Shown one piece after another: positions 61,497 through 64,000 of a DNA stretch of 64,000 nt. The stretch covers positions 34,826 through 98,825 of the forward strand of contig NZ_JALKBA010000013.1 in the NCBI RefSeq assembly GCF_023015805.1, given 5' to 3'. The stretch comes from Cellulophaga sp. F20128 (GTDB taxonomy: Bacteria > Bacteroidota > Bacteroidia > Flavobacteriales > Flavobacteriaceae). Under the pieces are notes generated by a model, which worked only from the letters and a program-made list of their open reading frames with translations, did no database searches and had not been told where the DNA came from. Positions within the stretch are counted from its first letter, which is position 1. Every line of letters begins with the position of its first letter. The position numbers were made by a program, and so were the translations under genes.

Positions 61497-62339
61497 ATGG
61501 GCAAATCTGACTATAATAAGGACAGAAAATCTTCGGGAAAGGATAATGGAGGAATGAAAAAGAGGAATTTCACTGGTTCAGGTACACCAAAACCAAAGAA
61601 TACAAGCCCTCAAAAACCATCAGACCCTAATGCTATTCGATTGAATAAATATGTTGCAAATTCTGGAGTATGCTCTAGAAGAGAGGCCGATGTATTTATT
61701 GCAGCTGGTAGCGTTACCGTTAATGGTAAAGTAGTGTCAGAAATGGGGTATAAGGTTAAACTAGACGATGTTGTAAAGTTTGATGGTCGCCATTTAAACC
61801 CAGAAAAGAAAGAGTACGTATTACTAAACAAACCCAAAGATTTTAGTACAACCGTAAGAAATGAGCATGGTAAAAGAAATGTTGCAGGCTTAATTTCAAG
61901 TGCTTCTAAGTCTACCTTGTTACCTGTAGATAAAATGGCAAAAGCCTCTACGGGCTTGTTGTTGTTTACCAATGATGGTGAACTTACAAAACGGTTAGCC
62001 ACACCAAAAAACGGTATTCGTAAGATATACCATATAGAATTAACAAAGCCTTTGCAAAGTGCCGATCTGAAAAAAATTCAGAATGGGGTTGCTATTGACG
62101 AGAATGTTGTAAACGTTCAGGATATTAGCTATGTAGATAATGCGCCTAAAAACCAAATAGGAATTGAGCTTTTTAGCAGCAGAAGTAATATTGTAACCAA
62201 AATATTTGAACACTTGGGTTATGAAGTTGCCAAGTTAGATAGAGTTATTTATGGCGGACTTACAAAAAAAGATTTACCGCGCGGACACTGGCGTTATTTG
62301 ACCAAACAAGAGGTTATTAACCTAGGAATGGTAAAATAA
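61497..62339 (+). CDS. RsuA/RluF-family pseudouridine-synthase homologue, apparently lacking catalytic Asp
   Basis: A 280-residue protein: a basic, low-complexity tail (1-45), an S4 RNA-binding domain (~47-107, IRLNKYVANSGVCSRREADV), and a pseudouridine-synthase fold (~105-280, EYVLLNKPK ... STGLLLFTNDGEL ... KLDRVIYGGLTKKDLPRGHW). Active family members carry GRLDxxTxG, whose Asp attacks the uridine. Here the aligned stretch is VDKMAKASTG, with Ala148 in the Asp position and the preceding Arg replaced by Lys146. The motif around RSNIVTKIFEHLGYEV is also eroded. It may bind RNA without modifying it. Confidence 0.88.
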   Translation: MGKSDYNKDRKSSGKDNGGMKKRNFTGSGTPKPKNTSPQKPSDPNAIRLNKYVANSGVCSRREADVFIAAGSVTVNGKVVSEMGYKVKLDDVVKFDGRHLNPEKKEYVLLNKPKDFSTTVRNEHGKRNVAGLISSASKSTLLPVDKMAKASTGLLLFTNDGELTKRLATPKNGIRKIYHIELTKPLQSADLKKIQNGVAIDENVVNVQDISYVDNAPKNQIGIELFSSRSNIVTKIFEHLGYEVAKLDRVIYGGLTKKDLPRGHWRYLTKQEVINLGMVK

Positions 62340-62371
62340 AAAATGTGCCAAGCATAATTTAGAACCCAATC

Positions 62372-63304
62372 CTAGTCTGAATACCCCTTTCCAAATTTAT
62401 AAGTAATTGCAATACCATGGGTATTGGCAATGGGAGCGTCTTTAGCGTTGCTACTGTTGTAGTTGTAAATAAATCGTATATTTTTTAGTGCATAAAAGCC
62501 AGCTAAAAAATTAAGGGATGTGTTTGTTCTGTACCCAATTCCCAATTCAAATTTATTATTAAAACTACCTGCCACATTGAAATCTGCTTGTAATGGCGCC
62601 CCTTTTTCTTGTTTTATAAGTGCGTTTGGTTTAATCATTGTATGCTCAAAAAGATCGGTGTAAAATCGGTATCCTAAATAGGCATAATACACACTTTCTA
62701 GATTAATATTGTCTTCAGAGGCAAGCTTATCTCCAAGGATGTTAGGAGAGGAAGCCCCGATAAAAAAGGTATCGTGATTAAACATAATTCCTAGTCCAAC
62801 TGTTGGTATAGTAGCATTTACATTTTCTTGAAATCTAGGATCATCGGTAATGCCCAACTCTAAAAGGTTGTCTTTAAATACTTGTAGGCCGCCGGTGATA
62901 CCAAAGGATAGCACAGTAGGTGTAAAGTGCTGCCAATAAGGCCTGTTGCTCTTAAAATCAAAAAATATCTTATAAGAATAAGCCCCAAAAATATTCGTTG
63001 AGGAAGTTACCCCAATATCATCCTGAATAAACCCTGCGCCAATACCTACTTTTCCATCATTTAGGGCGGTGTTAAAACTGAGGGTGAAGTTTTTTGGGCT
63101 TCCCTCAAATTGTTTAGAGAAACCCGAATTGCTTATCGCAATTTCGGTGTCTTCTTGAAAACCTGCATAGGCCGAATTTATAATAAATGCATTATAATTG
63201 TACTCTGCAAATACGGGAGTTTGTTGCCCGTAAATTATGTTGAAATTAAATACAGATAGGAGCATAAGAATACCTAAGGCTGTTGTATTTTTTCTTGAAA
63301 TCAT
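62372..63304 (-). CDS. PorP/SprF-family type IX secretion outer-membrane protein
   Basis: A 310-residue outer-membrane beta-barrel of the PorP/SprF family. Signal peptide (1-26), then the family start QQTPVFAEYNYNAFIINSAYAG (~27-48), repeated amphipathic strands such as VGIGAGFIQDDIG and LGYRFYTDL, and closing IAITYKFGKGYSD. Such genes follow those with type B sorting domains and help hold the partner at the surface; here the upstream gene (4-nt gap) is exactly such a protein. Confidence 0.93.
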   Translation of the reverse strand: MISRKNTTALGILMLLSVFNFNIIYGQQTPVFAEYNYNAFIINSAYAGFQEDTEIAISNSGFSKQFEGSPKNFTLSFNTALNDGKVGIGAGFIQDDIGVTSSTNIFGAYSYKIFFDFKSNRPYWQHFTPTVLSFGITGGLQVFKDNLLELGITDDPRFQENVNATIPTVGLGIMFNHDTFFIGASSPNILGDKLASEDNINLESVYYAYLGYRFYTDLFEHTMIKPNALIKQEKGAPLQADFNVAGSFNNKFELGIGYRTNTSLNFLAGFYALKNIRFIYNYNSSNAKDAPIANTHGIAITYKFGKGYSD

Positions 63305-63308
63305 TTAA

Positions 63309-64000
63309 TTATCTTTTTAAAACAAGGAAGCCTTGTAGTTTTTCAAAATTATGGACACTACTAATACTGAAGTTGAAGAAATAGGTTCCTTCAGGAAGTA
63401 CCTTGGCACCTATTTTAGTTTTTTTATTGGCAATACCTCTAAATACTCTAGAGGCATTATCATACCCTTGTATTTGAAAAACCATATCTCCCCAACGGTT
63501 ATAGATTGTAACAATATTATCTGGATTGTCTTCAATACCTTCAATATGCCAGTATTCATTAATTCCATCGCCATCAGGAGAAAAACCATACTTTACTTTG
63601 TTTTTACTTTCTTTTACAGTTGCAAATGACGCCTCAGAACAGCCAGAGGCATCTCCTAGATCATTGTATGGGGTTATGTTTACATAAATTATAGTTCCCA
63701 AAGGTAAATCGGCAACAAGGTTGTAACTCGTTAAAATGGCTACATCTTCATCGTTTATTATATCTGTTCCCCCTGAAGTGGTTCCTACTGATAATCTATA
63801 ACCCGTTGCTTCAGCAACCATATTCCAGCTTAGATCTGTATCTATTGGTACATTGGTAGTCCCCGTAAGCGGACTGCTCAATGAAGTACAGTTAGGGACG
63901 GTTGTCGTATTTTCTGTGGTAAACGACTCTTCAGAACATCCAGTGGCATCTCCCGTTGCGTTATACGGAGTGATAGTCACATATATTTGTGTGTTTTCAG
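63309..64000 (-). CDS. Secreted repeat protein with T9SS type B sorting domain, 5' end cut by window
   Basis: The last ~230 residues of a protein that enters the window at its right edge; the frame stays open to base 64000, and the GTG at 63980 is internal. Visible are repeated Fn3/Ig-like units that end in ITPYNxxGDAxGCSExSF (two copies, ~90 residues apart), with WNMVAEATGYRLSVGT between them. A type B (gliding-motility-associated) sorting domain follows: GFSPDGDGINEYWHIEGI ... VTIYNRWGDMVFQ ... LPEGTYFFNF ... QGFLVLKR. It forms an operon with the PorP/SprF gene. Probably a long surface adhesin. Confidence 0.93.
   Translation of the reverse strand, partial: ENTQIYVTITPYNATGDATGCSEESFTTENTTTVPNCTSLSSPLTGTTNVPIDTDLSWNMVAEATGYRLSVGTTSGGTDIINDEDVAILTSYNLVADLPLGTIIYVNITPYNDLGDASGCSEASFATVKESKNKVKYGFSPDGDGINEYWHIEGIEDNPDNIVTIYNRWGDMVFQIQGYDNASRVFRGIANKKTKIGAKVLPEGTYFFNFSISSVHNFEKLQGFLVLKR

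Overview
The window is A+T-rich DNA from a member of the Bacteroidota, most likely a marine Flavobacteriaceae. The evidence is SusC/SusD pairs, two sulfatases, type IX secretion sorting domains (type A on 4565-8593, type B on 63309-64000), a PorP/SprF protein, the mevalonate pathway, almost no Shine-Dalgarno sequences, and repeated TAnnTTTG -7 promoter elements. Genus cannot be fixed from the sequence alone.

Left part (1-9291): the 3' end of a polysaccharide-utilisation locus (PUL). A SusD fragment is followed by two surface lipoproteins with discoidin-like (F5/8 type C) tails, a terminator, a 1342-residue secreted Asp-box/PKD/F5-8/thrombospondin-3 protein with a type IX sorting tail, and a small Fn3-like lipoprotein. 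Near-identical F5/8 modules recur in two of these proteins.

Second PUL (9849-29312): after a 557-base palindrome-rich intergenic region come a GH109 (alpha-N-acetylgalactosaminidase-type) enzyme, SusC, SusD, a fasciclin lipoprotein and a DUF5007-like lipoprotein. A repeat cluster follows, then a propeller-like secreted protein, a DUF5077/DUF3472 lipoprotein and two S1 sulfatases. Convergent to these are a sugar kinase of the aminoglycoside-phosphotransferase fold and a sugar-nucleotidyltransferase, and then an 881-residue dehydrogenase/HEAT/cytochrome c lipoprotein. Together they suggest uptake of a sulfated, probably N-acetylhexosamine-containing glycan, with the released sugar possibly salvaged through sugar-1-phosphate to a nucleotide sugar.

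Middle (29398-47648): a candidate small RNA; homogentisate dioxygenase; formimidoylglutamase; modABC with an unusual modB start; a TonB receptor with a PepSY protein; DUF808; tRNA-Asp; a lone DUF58 gene; thioredoxin; the hut genes (hutU, a heptanucleotide repeat array, hutI, hutH) with a divergent LysR regulator; an RDD protein and a nitroreductase.

Right part (47687-64000): DUF456; a BlaI/BlaR1-like/TPR operon; xylAB with a divergent LacI regulator; a GDPD/flavoprotein/DUF1697 operon; an isoprenoid operon (mvaD, mevalonate kinase, UbiA); a pseudouridine-synthase homologue whose catalytic aspartate appears to be replaced by alanine; and a PorP/SprF plus type B sorting-domain pair cut by the window end.

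The observations most worth a second look are the inactive-looking pseudouridine synthase, the free-standing ~94-nt RNA at 29412-29505, the missing modB start codon, the proposed hexosamine salvage PUL, and the several dyads and repeat families in the intergenic regions.
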